DNA of 39,347 nucleotides, taken from NCBI RefSeq assembly GCF_944384735.1, contig NZ_CALWUN010000019.1:1-39347 (forward strand), in the 5' to 3' direction. How positions within the stretch are numbered: the first letter of the stretch is position 1; each line of letters begins with the position of its first letter. Source of the stretch: an uncultured Agathobaculum sp. GTDB lineage: Bacteria > Bacillota > Clostridia > Oscillospirales > Butyricicoccaceae. This document shows positions 1-8,266 of this stretch, piece by piece. The translations under genes and the position numbers were made by a program. The notes below the pieces were generated by a model that saw only the letters and a list, made by a program, of their open reading frames with translations, was not told the origin of the DNA and searched no databases.

Positions 1-1481
1 GCGATCGCGAACGCGTTGGACTTGCCCGGGATGCCGGTCAGCAGGCGGTAGGTCGGCTGCAGGGACTGCACGTTGAACTCACACGAGGCGTTCTCGACGC
101 CGTCGGTCGTCAGCGCGAAGGTTTTGAGCTCGGCGTAGTGCGTCGTCGCCGCGACGCACGCACCCATCTGGCGCGCGTAGCCGATGACCGCGACGGCGAG
201 CGCCGCGCCCTCGACCGGGTCGGTGCCCGCGCCCAGCTCGTCGAACAGCACAAGGTCGCCCTGTCCGCAGCAGTCCATGATGGACACGATGGTCTTCATG
301 TGCGCGGAGAACGTGGACAGCGATTGCTCGATGCTCTGCTCGTCGCCGATATCGGCGTACACATGTTCAAAGAGCGCGATCTCGCTCTTCTCATTTGCCG
401 GGATATGCAGGCCGGAGGCCGCTATCAGGCTCAAAAGGCCGAGCGTTTTGAGCGACACGGTCTTGCCGCCCGTGTTCGGGCCGGTGATGACCAGCGTGTC
501 GTACTCGCCGCCGATGGCAATGTCGATCGGCACGGCCTTGTCCTTGTCGAGCAGCGGGTGCCGCGCGCGCAGCAGGCGGCAGCGGCCGTCGCCCGCGACC
601 AGCACGGGCGCGGCGGCGTTCATCTCGAACGACAGCTTGGCGCGCGCGAACACGAAGTCGAGCGAGACGAGCGCATCGAAATCCTGCTCGATCGCGCCCT
701 TGTAGCTTGCGACTTCATTCGACAACTCGGCCAGAATGCGCTCGATCTCAGCCTCCTCTCGGCCCTCGAGCACCTTGATCTGGTTGTTGATCTCCACGAC
801 CTGCTGCGGCTCGACGAACACGGTCGCGCCGGTGGACGAGGTGTCGTGCACGAGACCCGGCACATCGCCGCGGTGCTCGGCCTTGACCGGCACGACAAAG
901 CGGCCGTTTCGCTGGGTGATGATGGTCTCCTGCAGATATTTCGACCGCTCGCCCGAGATCAGGCGGTTGAGCGTTTCGCGCACCTTGCCCGAAATGCGCC
1001 GCAGCTCGCGGCGGATGGACAGCAGCTCGGGGGAAGCGCCGTCCGCGATCTCCTCCTCGGACACGATCGCGGTCGTGATGGCCTCCTCGAGCGACCGGTT
1101 GCCGGACAGCAGGCCGAAAATCGGCGTCAGCGCGGTCTTTTCCTCCTGCTCGGCGTCGTACACGAGCGCGCGGCGCGCGGTCTGCAGCAGGCTTGCCACG
1201 TCGAGCAGCTCGCGCGGGTTGAGCGTGCCGCCGCGTTCGGCGCGCAGCAGAATCGCCGCCACCTCGCGGATACCGCCGAACGACGGGCTGCCGTGCCGCA
1301 CCATGCGGTTTTTCGCGTCCGTCGTCTGGTCCAGCCAGACCTGCGCCTGCTCATGGTCGTCGAGCGGGCGCAGCGCGCGGCACTTTTCTTTCGCCGCGTC
1401 CGACGCGGCCTGTGCGGCGAGCCGCTCCAAAATTTCGTAATATTCCAGTGTTTTTAAGGATTTTTCGCCTAAACGATTCAT
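1..1481 (-). CDS. mutS2: Endonuclease MutS2, C-terminus beyond the window
   Basis: MutS2 is a MutS-family ATPase that binds branched DNA or collided ribosomes; in full-length proteins a C-terminal Smr domain gives nuclease activity. The visible 493 residues start MNRLGEKSLKTLEYYEIL and show a Walker A motif GPNTGGKT at residues 334-341, a Walker B segment LVLFDELGAGTDP near 405-417, and the MutS2-type core before them (HDTSSTGATVFVEP, then a helical lever region). The ATG at 1481 follows an AGGGAG ribosome site 6 bases upstream and lies 21 bp after recO, so it is probably the last gene of the era-recO operon. The reading frame is open to base 1: the rest of the ATPase domain, the clamp-like region and Smr lie outside. 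The family call is firm; the presence of Smr cannot be checked here. Confidence 0.95.
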   Translation of the reverse strand, partial: MNRLGEKSLKTLEYYEILERLAAQAASDAAKEKCRALRPLDDHEQAQVWLDQTTDAKNRMVRHGSPSFGGIREVAAILLRAERGGTLNPRELLDVASLLQTARRALVYDAEQEEKTALTPIFGLLSGNRSLEEAITTAIVSEEEIADGASPELLSIRRELRRISGKVRETLNRLISGERSKYLQETIITQRNGRFVVPVKAEHRGDVPGLVHDTSSTGATVFVEPQQVVEINNQIKVLEGREEAEIERILAELSNEVASYKGAIEQDFDALVSLDFVFARAKLSFEMNAAAPVLVAGDGRCRLLRARHPLLDKDKAVPIDIAIGGEYDTLVITGPNTGGKTVSLKTLGLLSLIAASGLHIPANEKSEIALFEHVYADIGDEQSIEQSLSTFSAHMKTIVSIMDCCGQGDLVLFDELGAGTDPVEGAALAVAVIGYARQMGACVAATTHYAELKTFALTTDGVENASCEFNVQSLQPTYRLLTGIPGKSNAFAI

Positions 1482-1502
1482 TTCAAACTCCCTAAATACA
1501 AA

Positions 1503-2249
1503 TTATTGTGCAATGGATTTGTAAAACTGCAGGCTGTCAAACCCGCGGCCGAGGTGGTACTGCGCGTACTGCTCTGCCAGCCGGCAAAACTGCTCCTTTG
1601 CCGCGCCGGTGAGCGCAAATGCATACGCCTTCTGCGGCTCGGCCGACAGCGCATGCAAAACTGCACGCAGTGTGCCGTCCGTCAGCCTTTCGTACCCACC
1701 GACGCGTGCGGCGCACTGCATATCCGCCGCCGTGCCCGCCCGCACGGAAAAGCACACGGGCGGCTGCGCGATCGGCTGGCCGCACACGCCGCAGTCCGCA
1801 AGGTCGGGCGCGTAGCCGCTTTCGGCCAGCACGCGCCACTCGAACGCTGCCTTGACGAGCATGGGGTCGCGCTTTTTGCCCTCGAGCGCGTGCAGCGCGT
1901 GCAGCAGCAGGCGGCAGACCGCCGGACTGTCCTCGTCCGGCCCGGTCATCGCGCCGGCCAGCTCGGCCAGATAGCACGCGAGCGCATAGCGCTCGATATC
2001 CTCCGCGAGCGAAAAAAACGAGTGCACCAGATCGGCGTCACGCAATGCGTACCTGCCGCCCCGGTCGGATAAGATCAGCTCGGAATAACAAAACTGCCGC
2101 GCGGCAGGGTTCTGCTTTTTGCCCCGCCGCGCGTTTTTGTACAGGATCTCGCTTTTGCGGCCGTACTCGGTCAGCACGGTCAGATAGCGGTCGTAGTCGC
2201 CGAAATCCACCTCGCGCAAAATGAGCGCGCGCAGCCTGACCTCGGCCAT
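1503..2249 (-). CDS. recO: DNA repair protein RecO
   Basis: RecO loads RecA onto SSB-coated single-stranded DNA in the RecFOR recombination pathway. The 248-residue product has the usual family length. The N-terminal OB-fold begins LRALILREVDFGDYDRYLTV, followed by a helical middle and a zinc-finger-like set C153-x2-C156-x9-C166-x12-C179, the arrangement seen in many Gram-positive RecO proteins. The ATG at 2249 directly follows the TAA of era with no gap, so the genes are probably translationally coupled. An era-recO pair is standard in Bacillota and supports the call. Confidence 0.93.
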   Translation of the reverse strand: MAEVRLRALILREVDFGDYDRYLTVLTEYGRKSEILYKNARRGKKQNPAARQFCYSELILSDRGGRYALRDADLVHSFFSLAEDIERYALACYLAELAGAMTGPDEDSPAVCRLLLHALHALEGKKRDPMLVKAAFEWRVLAESGYAPDLADCGVCGQPIAQPPVCFSVRAGTAADMQCAARVGGYERLTDGTLRAVLHALSAEPQKAYAFALTGAAKEQFCRLAEQYAQYHLGRGFDSLQFYKSIAQ

Positions 2250-3146
2250 TTACTGATCCTCATAGCCGAAGTTGCGCATCTGGTACTGGTTGTTGCGCCA
2301 GCCCTCCTTGACCTTGACCCACAGCTCAAGGAACACCTTGGCATCCAGCATGCGCTCGATATCGGCGCGTGCCTGCCGGCCGATCTCTTTGAGCATCGCG
2401 CCCTGCTTGCCGATGATGATACCCTTGTGGCTGTTCTTTTCGCAGTAGATGACCGCATTGATCTCGATCAGGCCGTCCTCGCGCTCATGCCAGCGCTCGA
2501 TGCCGACGGCAACGCCGTGCGGCACCTCGCGGTCTAAAAGGCGCAGCATCTTCTCGCGCACGATCTCGGCGACGAGCTGCCGCTCGGGCTGGTCGGACAC
2601 CATATCGTCCGGGAACAGCTGCGGGCCTTCGAGGGCGTACTTGTCGACCTCGGACAGAAAGTCCGAAAGCCCCTCGCCCGTGCGCGCCGATACCGGCACG
2701 ACCGCGTCGAAATCATGCGCCCCGGCATAGGCTGCGATGACCGCGAGCAGCTCCTCTTTTTTGACCGTGTCGATCTTGTTGATGACCAGAATGGACGGCA
2801 TGTGGTGCTGCTTGATCTGGGCGATCAGGCTCTCCTCCGCCGGGCCGATGTTCGCGATCGGCTCGACGACGAGCGCCGCCACGTCGACCTCGGACACGGT
2901 GTCGGTCACGACCTTACACATGTAGTCGCCCAGACGGGAGCGCGGCTTGTGCAGGCCGGGCGTGTCCAGAAAGACATACTGCGTGTCGCCGCGGCTGAGC
3001 ACGCCCGTGATACGGGTGCGCGTCGTCTGCGGCTTGCTGGACACGATGGCGACCTTCTGCCCGACCAGCTTATTGGTCAGCGTCGATTTGCCGACGTTCG
3101 GGCGGCCGACCACCGAGACGACCGCGGTTTTCGTAATCTTGCTCAT
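2250..3146 (-). CDS. era: GTPase Era
   Basis: Era is an essential GTPase that binds 16S rRNA near its 3' end during small-subunit assembly. The 298-residue protein shows all GTPase motifs: GRPNVGKS at 14-21 (G1), TTRTR at 41-45 (G2), DTPGLHK at 61-67 (G3), NKID at 123-126 (G4) and SAR at 153-155 (G5). The C-terminal KH domain carries GIIIGKQG at 242-249. The ATG at 3146 was chosen because the protein then starts just before the P-loop strand as in other Era proteins and overlaps the dgkA stop as ATGA. The open frame extends further upstream, but that part coincides with dgkA. Confidence 0.97.
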   Translation of the reverse strand: MSKITKTAVVSVVGRPNVGKSTLTNKLVGQKVAIVSSKPQTTRTRITGVLSRGDTQYVFLDTPGLHKPRSRLGDYMCKVVTDTVSEVDVAALVVEPIANIGPAEESLIAQIKQHHMPSILVINKIDTVKKEELLAVIAAYAGAHDFDAVVPVSARTGEGLSDFLSEVDKYALEGPQLFPDDMVSDQPERQLVAEIVREKMLRLLDREVPHGVAVGIERWHEREDGLIEINAVIYCEKNSHKGIIIGKQGAMLKEIGRQARADIERMLDAKVFLELWVKVKEGWRNNQYQMRNFGYEDQ

Positions 3147-3610
3147 TGTATTCTCCCATAGTGAAATATAAACCAGAGCGCGGCCGGTACGGTAACCAAC
3201 AGCGCCATCGCGACCCACAGATGCGCGAGCAGGAAGCCGAGCGCCGTCCACAGCACGCCCCCGCCGAGAAAGACGCACACGCCGACCGCGACGCATGCCA
3301 CGGCGCACACGAACACGCCCGCCGCCGCGATATCCTTGGCGTTGCGGACATAGCCGTCGTACCCATAGGCCTGCCGGTCGCACAGCCGCTCGATCGCGGT
3401 GTTCATCAGCTCCGCGCCCATCGTCAGGCCGAAGCAGATGCACAAAATCGCGCCCTCGGCCGCGTCCGCGCGCCCCATCAGCGCAAACACGGTCACATAA
3501 AAGGCCGTGACCATGTGCACGCGGAAATTGCGCTCTCCATGGATGCACAGGTTCAGCCCGCGCAGCGCGTGCTGGAAGCTCTCATGCAGTTTTCGGATGT
3601 TCTTGCCCAT
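3143..3610 (-). CDS. dgkA: Diacylglycerol/undecaprenol kinase DgkA family
   Basis: This small integral-membrane kinase phosphorylates diacylglycerol or, in Gram-positives, undecaprenol to feed the lipid carrier for wall synthesis. The signature GAELMNTAIE is at residues 65-74, after a cytoplasmic amphipathic N-terminus (FQHALRGLNLCI). About four hydrophobic segments are visible, two of them after residue 95. At 155 residues it is slightly longer than the usual 115-135, the excess being the last hydrophobic segment. It lies 1 bp after ybeY and overlaps era by 4 bp. The cytidine deaminase gene often found between dgkA and era is absent. The lipid substrate cannot be read from the sequence. Confidence 0.9.
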   Translation of the reverse strand: MGKNIRKLHESFQHALRGLNLCIHGERNFRVHMVTAFYVTVFALMGRADAAEGAILCICFGLTMGAELMNTAIERLCDRQAYGYDGYVRNAKDIAAAGVFVCAVACVAVGVCVFLGGGVLWTALGFLLAHLWVAMALLVTVPAALWFIFHYGRIQ

Positions 3611-3611
3611 A

Positions 3612-4106
3612 TCAGTTCTCTCTGGTCAGGCCGAGGAAAGCAAGGTTGCCCTCCTCCTTGCCACGCATCAGGCGGGTGTCCTCATCGTTTCGCTCGTGGT
3701 CGTAGCCCAGCAGGTGCAGCACCGAGTGCGTCGTCAGATAACCGCACTCGCGCGCGGGCGAATGGCCGAACTGCGCGGCCTGCTCGACCGCGCGCGTATA
3801 GCACAAAATCATATCGCCCAGCATGACGCAGCCCGTGTCCGGCTCGGCGTCCAGTTCCTCCTGCGGCGCGCCGTTATGAAACTCGTACATCGGGAAGGAT
3901 AAAACGTCGGTCACGGCGTCCTTGCCGCGGTATTCCGCATTGAGCTGCCGGATGCTGTCCGCGTCGACGACCGTCACGTCGATCTCGGCGTCAAACGGCA
4001 CATTTTCGCTTTCGAGCACGCGCAGCGCGCAGGTGCGCACAAGTTCCTCAACCGCCTGCTTGTCCCCGACCTCGGTCTCAAAGCCGATGTTGATCTGATG
4101 GTTCAT
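3612..4106 (-). CDS. ybeY: Endoribonuclease YbeY (rRNA maturation factor)
   Basis: YbeY is a zinc-dependent single-strand endoribonuclease needed for 16S rRNA 3'-end maturation and ribosome quality control. The metal site HSVLHLLGYDH lies at residues 127-137 (H127, H131, H137), preceded by the conserved TDVLSFP at 66-72 and LGDM at 96-99. The 164-residue length is typical. It sits 16 bp after phoH and 1 bp before dgkA, the common Bacillota order phoH-ybeY-dgkA-era. Confidence 0.96.
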   Translation of the reverse strand: MNHQINIGFETEVGDKQAVEELVRTCALRVLESENVPFDAEIDVTVVDADSIRQLNAEYRGKDAVTDVLSFPMYEFHNGAPQEELDAEPDTGCVMLGDMILCYTRAVEQAAQFGHSPARECGYLTTHSVLHLLGYDHERNDEDTRLMRGKEEGNLAFLGLTREN

Positions 4107-4122
4107 CCCTCTACCCTCTTAC

Positions 4123-5151
4123 TTACCGCTTGTCCACTTTCCGTCGGAACGCCGGATGCGTATGCTTGTTGTCCGGCGCCTTGCTTTTGCCCTTTTTTCC
4201 CTCGTAATCGGCATAGGCCTTGACGATGCGCTGCACCAGCTCGTGCCGCACGACATCCTTTTCGGTCAGATAGCACTGGGCGATACCCTCTACCCCATCG
4301 AGTACGCGCAGCGCTTCTTTGAGGCCGGACTGCTTGCCGTCAGGCAGGTCAATTTGCGTGATGTCGCCCGTGATAACCGCCTGCGAACCAAAGCCCAGAC
4401 GGGTCAGGAACATTTTCATCTGCTCGGGCGTCGTGTTCTGCGCCTCGTCGAGGATGATGAAGCTGTCGTCCAGCGTGCGGCCACGCATGTAGGCCAGCGG
4501 CGCTACCTCGATCGAGCCGCGCTCCTGATATTTGGCGAAATTCTCCGCGCCGAGCATGTCGAACAAGCCGTCGTACAGCGGGCGCAGGTAGGGGTCGACC
4601 TTGCTTTGCAGGTCGCCCGGCAGAAAGCCCAGCTTTTCACCCGCCTCGACCGCAGGGCGCGTCAGGATGATGCGGGACACCTGCTTATCCCGGAAGGCCG
4701 CGACCGCCGCGGCCACGGCGAGATAGGTTTTGCCCGTGCCCGCCGGGCCGACGCCCATGACGATCGTATTCTTGCGGATGGCCTCCATATAGCGTTTCTG
4801 TCCGAGCGTTTTGGCCTTGACCGGCTTGCCCTTGGCCGTGATGCACAGCACATCGCGGCTCATCGTGTGTACCTCGGCCTCGCGGCCGTCGCGCGCCAGC
4901 CCGATGACGTACTGCACAGTCTGCGTGCCGATGGCTTCGCCGCGCGCAGCCATGGCGGTCAGCGCCTCGACCGTGCGCGCGGCGACCGCAACCGCAGCGT
5001 CCTCGCCCGAGATCTTCAGCTCGCCGCCCCGGCTGACGACCGACACGCCCAGTTCGCGCTCGATCAGCTTGATGTTCTCGTCAAATGCACCGAAAACTGC
5101 GATCAGCAGCTCGGTGCGCTCCACTTCTACTGTCTTTTCTATCGTTTGCAC
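4123..5151 (-). CDS. phoH: PhoH family ATPase
   Basis: PhoH-family proteins are P-loop ATPases of the RNA-helicase type, linked by context to ribosome and RNA metabolism. From the chosen start, Walker A GPAGTGKT is at 135-142 and Walker B LDEAQN at about 234-239, both inside the typical PhoH core with TRPAVEAGEKLGFLPGD between them. A KH-like N-terminal part precedes it. A GTG at 5151 is chosen because the protein then begins where other PhoH proteins do (342 aa); upstream is only a weak AGAAAG. The frame stays open to an ATG at 5340, but those extra 63 codons run through a hairpin region (5199-5307) and have no PhoH similarity that I recognise, so the long form is unlikely. Start confidence is lower than function confidence. 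Confidence 0.88.
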   Translation of the reverse strand: MQTIEKTVEVERTELLIAVFGAFDENIKLIERELGVSVVSRGGELKISGEDAAVAVAARTVEALTAMAARGEAIGTQTVQYVIGLARDGREAEVHTMSRDVLCITAKGKPVKAKTLGQKRYMEAIRKNTIVMGVGPAGTGKTYLAVAAAVAAFRDKQVSRIILTRPAVEAGEKLGFLPGDLQSKVDPYLRPLYDGLFDMLGAENFAKYQERGSIEVAPLAYMRGRTLDDSFIILDEAQNTTPEQMKMFLTRLGFGSQAVITGDITQIDLPDGKQSGLKEALRVLDGVEGIAQCYLTEKDVVRHELVQRIVKAYADYEGKKGKSKAPDNKHTHPAFRRKVDKR

Positions 5152-5198
5152 CTTGCTTTCTGTTTGGGTTGGCTGCCTGCCGTTCGGCCCCCGCACGC

Positions 5199-5307
5199 TA
5201 AAAACATGCCACAGGCATGTTTTTACGGCTCGCTCGAAAATCGCTCGCCGCTCAAAACTTTTTTCTTTCCCTGTATCAAAACCGAGATACATACTCCGGG
5301 TTTGATA
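5199..5307. repeat. Intergenic hairpin pair upstream of phoH
   Basis: The gap between yqfD and phoH (5152-5358) contains two stem-loops. One is a perfect 12-bp inverted repeat, TAAAAACATGCC (5199-5210) with GGCATGTTTTTA (5214-5225) and a 3-base loop. The second spans 5274-5307, with outer arms TATCAAA and TTTGATA and an inner CC-GAG / CTC-GG helix containing one mismatch and one bulge. On the minus (transcribed) strand the TATCAAA hairpin comes first. The order TATCAAA hairpin followed by a poly-A/T-rimmed hairpin resembles the region between ilvC and ilvD. The hairpins may attenuate or stabilise the message between yqfD and phoH; that role is inference. Confidence 0.6.
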
Positions 5308-5358
5308 AGCCGCGCGGCACACCGCACGGTTCCGTTCCATGCGCGGCAGCGAGGGAGG

Positions 5359-6588
5359 CTACGGCGTCCCCCCGTCTGTGTTATCCGGCGGTATTTCCGG
5401 GATCGTGCTGTCGTCCAGCGCCTCGACGCCGATCTGCTCGACCGCGTGCACCGTCATATGCAGCACAGCCGCGCCGTTTTGCTCCGCAAGCGTTTCGCTG
5501 TGCGCCGTGACCGTCCCGTCCATGCCGGACGCCGCCTGTCCGAGCGCGCGCGACAGCATATCGACGCGCACGTCGTCCACCGACGCCGTCTGCGGCGCCG
5601 GCTCATAATAGACGTAGGTCTGCACGACCAGCGACACCGGGAACACCACGCTGTCAGACAGGTGCAGGGTATGGGTTTCTATTATTTTATCACAACTGCC
5701 CCGGTCAATGCCACTACCAATATAGAAATTTAGCCGCTGATTTCCCAGCGTGAGCGCATACTGCCGCTTGACCTTGCCGGTATAGGTTTTGCCTGCGGTT
5801 TCGAGCGCGCGCGCCGCATCGACCTGATGCACGGTATACGCCTCGACCGCGCCGCGCGCATGAGCCAGGCGGTAGCCGCCCTCCTCGCGCGTGGGCGGCA
5901 CAAGCCCGCTGATCAGCGTATCCCCGACGGCGACCGCGTCGCCCGCCTGCACCACCGGCTGCCCCTCGAGTGCCTTGACGCTTTTGACCACGCCCTCGCG
6001 CGCGGCCACCACCTTGACCACCGCGTCCTCGTCCAGCTTTTCTTCCGGCGGCTCGCGGCCGTAGGCCTGCACGGTCAGGCTGTTGCCCTTTACGTTGAGC
6101 GCCAGAAAGGTCATGTGCGGCTGCAGCTGCATCATCTTCCAGCGGATGCTGCGAAAATCCAGCGCGCTGATCCGCGCGCCTACATGTACACCCAGTTCAT
6201 CCAGCTGCTGCATCACCTCAGCTGCGTCGAGTGTCGGGTCGATCTGCACATCGACCGCCCAGATGTGCGCGCACAATACCCAGCACAGCGCCGCCAACAG
6301 CAAAAAACCGCCCCACAGCGCGATGCGCGGCCGCAGGCGCGCAGCCGTGAACGGCGCGCCGCACCGCCGCACAATGTGTACGCGGCAGCCCGTGCGCCCC
6401 ATATAGCGGCGCAGCGCGCGGAAATCCTGCAAGGACAGCGTCGCATACAGCTCGTTCCACGCCGTGCGCTCCATGCCCCGCAGCATCAGGCCATGCGCCG
6501 CGCACAGGTTGAGAAAACGCGGCAGGCTCGCGCCCGTCACGCGCACGCGCACCTGCCCGCGCGCCAGCCGCCACAGCCGCGCGACCAT
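5359..6588 (-). CDS. yqfD: Sporulation protein YqfD
   Basis: YqfD-family proteins are made in the mother cell under SigE in Bacillus and are needed for efficient sporulation; the biochemical role is unknown. The 409-residue product has a short N-terminal domain, one strong membrane span at about residues 88-111 (GGFLLLAALCWVLCAHIW), and a long extracytoplasmic part with YqfD hallmarks such as AREGVVKSVKALEGQPVVQAG and GDTLISG. The ATG at 6588 has a strong GGAAGGGGGC site 4 bases upstream; an alternative TTG at 6609 would overlap the yqfC stop. It directly follows yqfC. The Pro/Asp/Thr-rich tail is dispensable-looking. Confidence 0.9.
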   Translation of the reverse strand: MVARLWRLARGQVRVRVTGASLPRFLNLCAAHGLMLRGMERTAWNELYATLSLQDFRALRRYMGRTGCRVHIVRRCGAPFTAARLRPRIALWGGFLLLAALCWVLCAHIWAVDVQIDPTLDAAEVMQQLDELGVHVGARISALDFRSIRWKMMQLQPHMTFLALNVKGNSLTVQAYGREPPEEKLDEDAVVKVVAAREGVVKSVKALEGQPVVQAGDAVAVGDTLISGLVPPTREEGGYRLAHARGAVEAYTVHQVDAARALETAGKTYTGKVKRQYALTLGNQRLNFYIGSGIDRGSCDKIIETHTLHLSDSVVFPVSLVVQTYVYYEPAPQTASVDDVRVDMLSRALGQAASGMDGTVTAHSETLAEQNGAAVLHMTVHAVEQIGVEALDDSTIPEIPPDNTDGGTP

Positions 6589-6605
6589 CGCCCCGCCCCC
6601 TTCCG

Positions 6606-6863
6606 TCAAACCGCCGTAGTATATTCAACCGACGCGATCGTGCCGGTCACAGCCAATTCATCCAGCGAGAGTGCGGTCAGCGCCAATCCGTCCCCGACGA
6701 TGCGCACCTCGCAGCCGCTGCACTTGACGCGCAGCAGCCCCGATTCGTACTCCTGTATGCCGCGGTGGTTTTCCACCACCACCCGGTGGTTGCCGACGAT
6801 CTCCACACGCGGACGGCCGGTGTGCAGATCGTCCAACAGGCCGCCCAACCCGTCATGCGCCAT
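6606..6863 (-). CDS. yqfC: Sporulation protein YqfC (YabP/YqfC family)
   Basis: YqfC is a small beta-rich sporulation protein of the YabP/YqfC family, expressed in the mother cell in Bacillus. The 85-residue product has the family pattern of PRVEIVGNHRVVVENHRGI followed by L-R-V-K-C and a C-terminal IVGDGLALTALSLDELAVTG segment. ATG at 6863 is preceded by AGGAGG (6871-6876, minus). It is the first gene of the minus-strand block, and a sporulation-type -10 element lies just upstream (6886-6894). Confidence 0.88.
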   Translation of the reverse strand: MAHDGLGGLLDDLHTGRPRVEIVGNHRVVVENHRGIQEYESGLLRVKCSGCEVRIVGDGLALTALSLDELAVTGTIASVEYTTAV

Positions 6864-6885
6864 GTGCGTCCCTCCTCTGTCCCGC

Positions 6886-6894
6886 TATTGTATG
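6886..6894 (-). promoter_or_regulatory. Candidate SigE/SigK-type -10 element upstream of yqfC
   Basis: The minus strand reads CATACAATA here. This matches the Bacillus SigE -10 consensus CATACAAT and also the SigK pattern CATA-N3-TA. The predicted transcript would start near 6879, leaving a short leader that still includes the AGGAGG site. No convincing -35 is visible at the expected distance. The assignment rests on the -10 match plus the known sporulation role of yqfC-yqfD. Confidence 0.5.
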
Positions 6895-6951
6895 CGCGCG
6901 CCGCATCAAACTTGCCAGTCCGGCATATCCTGTGCCATCGGAGGTGTCCCC

Positions 6952-7989
6952 ATGAAGCTGATCCTGTCCTTTGCGCTGTTCTGTGCCTTTCTGCTCTTTC
7001 CAGCGGCCTGCGCCGACGGTGTGCGCGACGGTCTGGCGCTTGCCGCCGGACAGGCGCTGCCCGCGCTGTTCCCCTTTTTCGTCGCAGGCGGGCTGCTGAC
7101 GCGCAGCGGGCTTGCCCTGCGCCTGTCCGGCCTTGCCGCGCGGCCGTTGTCCGCCCTGTACCGTCTGCCGCCCGCGGCAGCGCCCGCCGTACTGCTCGGA
7201 CTGACGGGCGGCTACCCGGTCGGCGCGGCGACCGCCGCCGACCTGCTGGCGCAAGGCGCGCTGACGCACGCGGACGCGGCGCGCGTCAACCGGTTCTGCA
7301 ACTGCGCCAGCCCCGGCTTTTGCATCGGCATCGCCGGGCTGGGCGTGTTCGGCAGCGCGCGCACTGGCGCACTGCTCTACGGCATCCACGTCTTGTCCGC
7401 GCTGCTGGCCGGCCTTGTCACCGCGCGCGGAGACACGCTGTCCCCGTCCGCCCATGCCGCACTGCCCCGCGCGCCGGACGGGGGTTTTGCATCCATCTTT
7501 TGCGCGGCGGTGCAGCAGGCCGCCTCGACCGCACTGACCGTAACCGCCTTTCTGGCCATGTTTTCCATCCTGCTGCGATTGGCCGCGCCGCTTTTAGCAC
7601 TGCTGCCCCATGGGGACGCGCTCTCCGGCCTGCTCGAGCTGACCGCCGGGTTGGATGCGCTTGCCCCGCTGCCGCTGACCGGCAGCGCCAAGCTGACCAT
7701 CGCTTCGTTCCTGCTGGGCTTTGGCGGGCTGGCCGTACAGTTCCAGGTGCGCGCACTTGCCGCGCCCGCCGGCCTGCCGACGGACGGCTTTGCCACCGCC
7801 AAACTGCTGCACGGCGCACTGGCCGCCGCGCTGACCGCGCTGCTCGCCCGCCTTTCCCCGCAGGCGCTGGCCGTTTCCGCCGCGCCGGGCAGCGCCGCGC
7901 CGCACGGCCTGCCGCCCGCCCTTTCCCTGATTTTACTTTTGGCGGCACTCGCAATTTGGTCTGGAAAAAAGGCGGAAAATGCGGTATAA
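6952..7989 (+). CDS. ylbJ: Sporulation integral membrane protein YlbJ
   Basis: YlbJ is a polytopic membrane protein with nucleoside-recognition (Gate-like) segments, needed for spore cortex formation in Bacillus. The 345-residue product has about eight hydrophobic segments, begins with a hydrophobic helix (MKLILSFALFCAFLLF), and has the typical PALFPFFVAGGLL, LGLTGGYPVGA (GYP-GA motif) and FCNCASPGF stretches. The ATG at 6952 has GGAGGTG at 6940-6946; the frame is open far upstream but that part is antisense to yqfC-yqfD. It diverges from yqfC. It is extremely GC- and Ala/Leu-rich. A related nucleoside transporter role cannot be excluded. Confidence 0.82.
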   Translation: MKLILSFALFCAFLLFPAACADGVRDGLALAAGQALPALFPFFVAGGLLTRSGLALRLSGLAARPLSALYRLPPAAAPAVLLGLTGGYPVGAATAADLLAQGALTHADAARVNRFCNCASPGFCIGIAGLGVFGSARTGALLYGIHVLSALLAGLVTARGDTLSPSAHAALPRAPDGGFASIFCAAVQQAASTALTVTAFLAMFSILLRLAAPLLALLPHGDALSGLLELTAGLDALAPLPLTGSAKLTIASFLLGFGGLAVQFQVRALAAPAGLPTDGFATAKLLHGALAAALTALLARLSPQALAVSAAPGSAAPHGLPPALSLILLLAALAIWSGKKAENAV

Positions 7990-7990
7990 T
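7961..7990 (+). promoter_or_regulatory. Candidate promoter for the small four-Cys gene and dacF
   Basis: A perfect TATAAT (7985-7990) overlaps the ylbJ stop codon. A weak -35, CTGGAA (7961-7966), lies 18 bp upstream. It would serve the gene at 8027 and the D,D-carboxypeptidase. The -10 is strong, the -35 poor. Confidence 0.4.
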
Positions 7991-8026
7991 GGGTCACATA
8001 ACCTTTGGATGGGAGTGACTGACCGC

Positions 8027-8266
8027 ATGAAGCTGAAAAAGCTGCTGCGAAAGGATATCGAGCCGCACTGTACATACTGTGCGCATGGCACGCCGCTGGC
8101 CGACGGGCAGCGCATCCTGTGCCGCCGCCGCGGCGTAGTAGACGGCGCCGACCATTGCCGCGCCTTCCGGTACGACCCGCTGCGCCGCGTGCCGCCCAAG
8201 CCGGCCGCGATCCGCGGACACTTCACCAACGCCGACTTTTCGCTGGGGGATTCCGATGAAACATGA
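8027..8266 (+). CDS. Small four-cysteine (zinc-ribbon-like) protein, unknown function
   Basis: A 79-residue basic protein beginning MKLKKLLRKDIEPHCTYCAHG. It contains C15-x2-C18, then a cysteine in RILCRRRG and one in HCRAF, which together could bind one zinc. The rest (RYDPLRRVPPKPA) is basic and Pro-rich. The ATG at 8027 follows GGGAGTG (8011-8017). It overlaps the start of the D,D-carboxypeptidase by 11 bp, so the two are probably translationally coupled. I do not recognise a characterised family. Confidence 0.75.
   Translation: MKLKKLLRKDIEPHCTYCAHGTPLADGQRILCRRRGVVDGADHCRAFRYDPLRRVPPKPAAIRGHFTNADFSLGDSDET

Noticed and set aside
5152-5340. N-terminal extension of PhoH by 63 codons to an ATG at 5340
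   Set aside because: The extension translates hairpin DNA, has no similarity I recognise to PhoH proteins, and would make the protein longer than the family norm.
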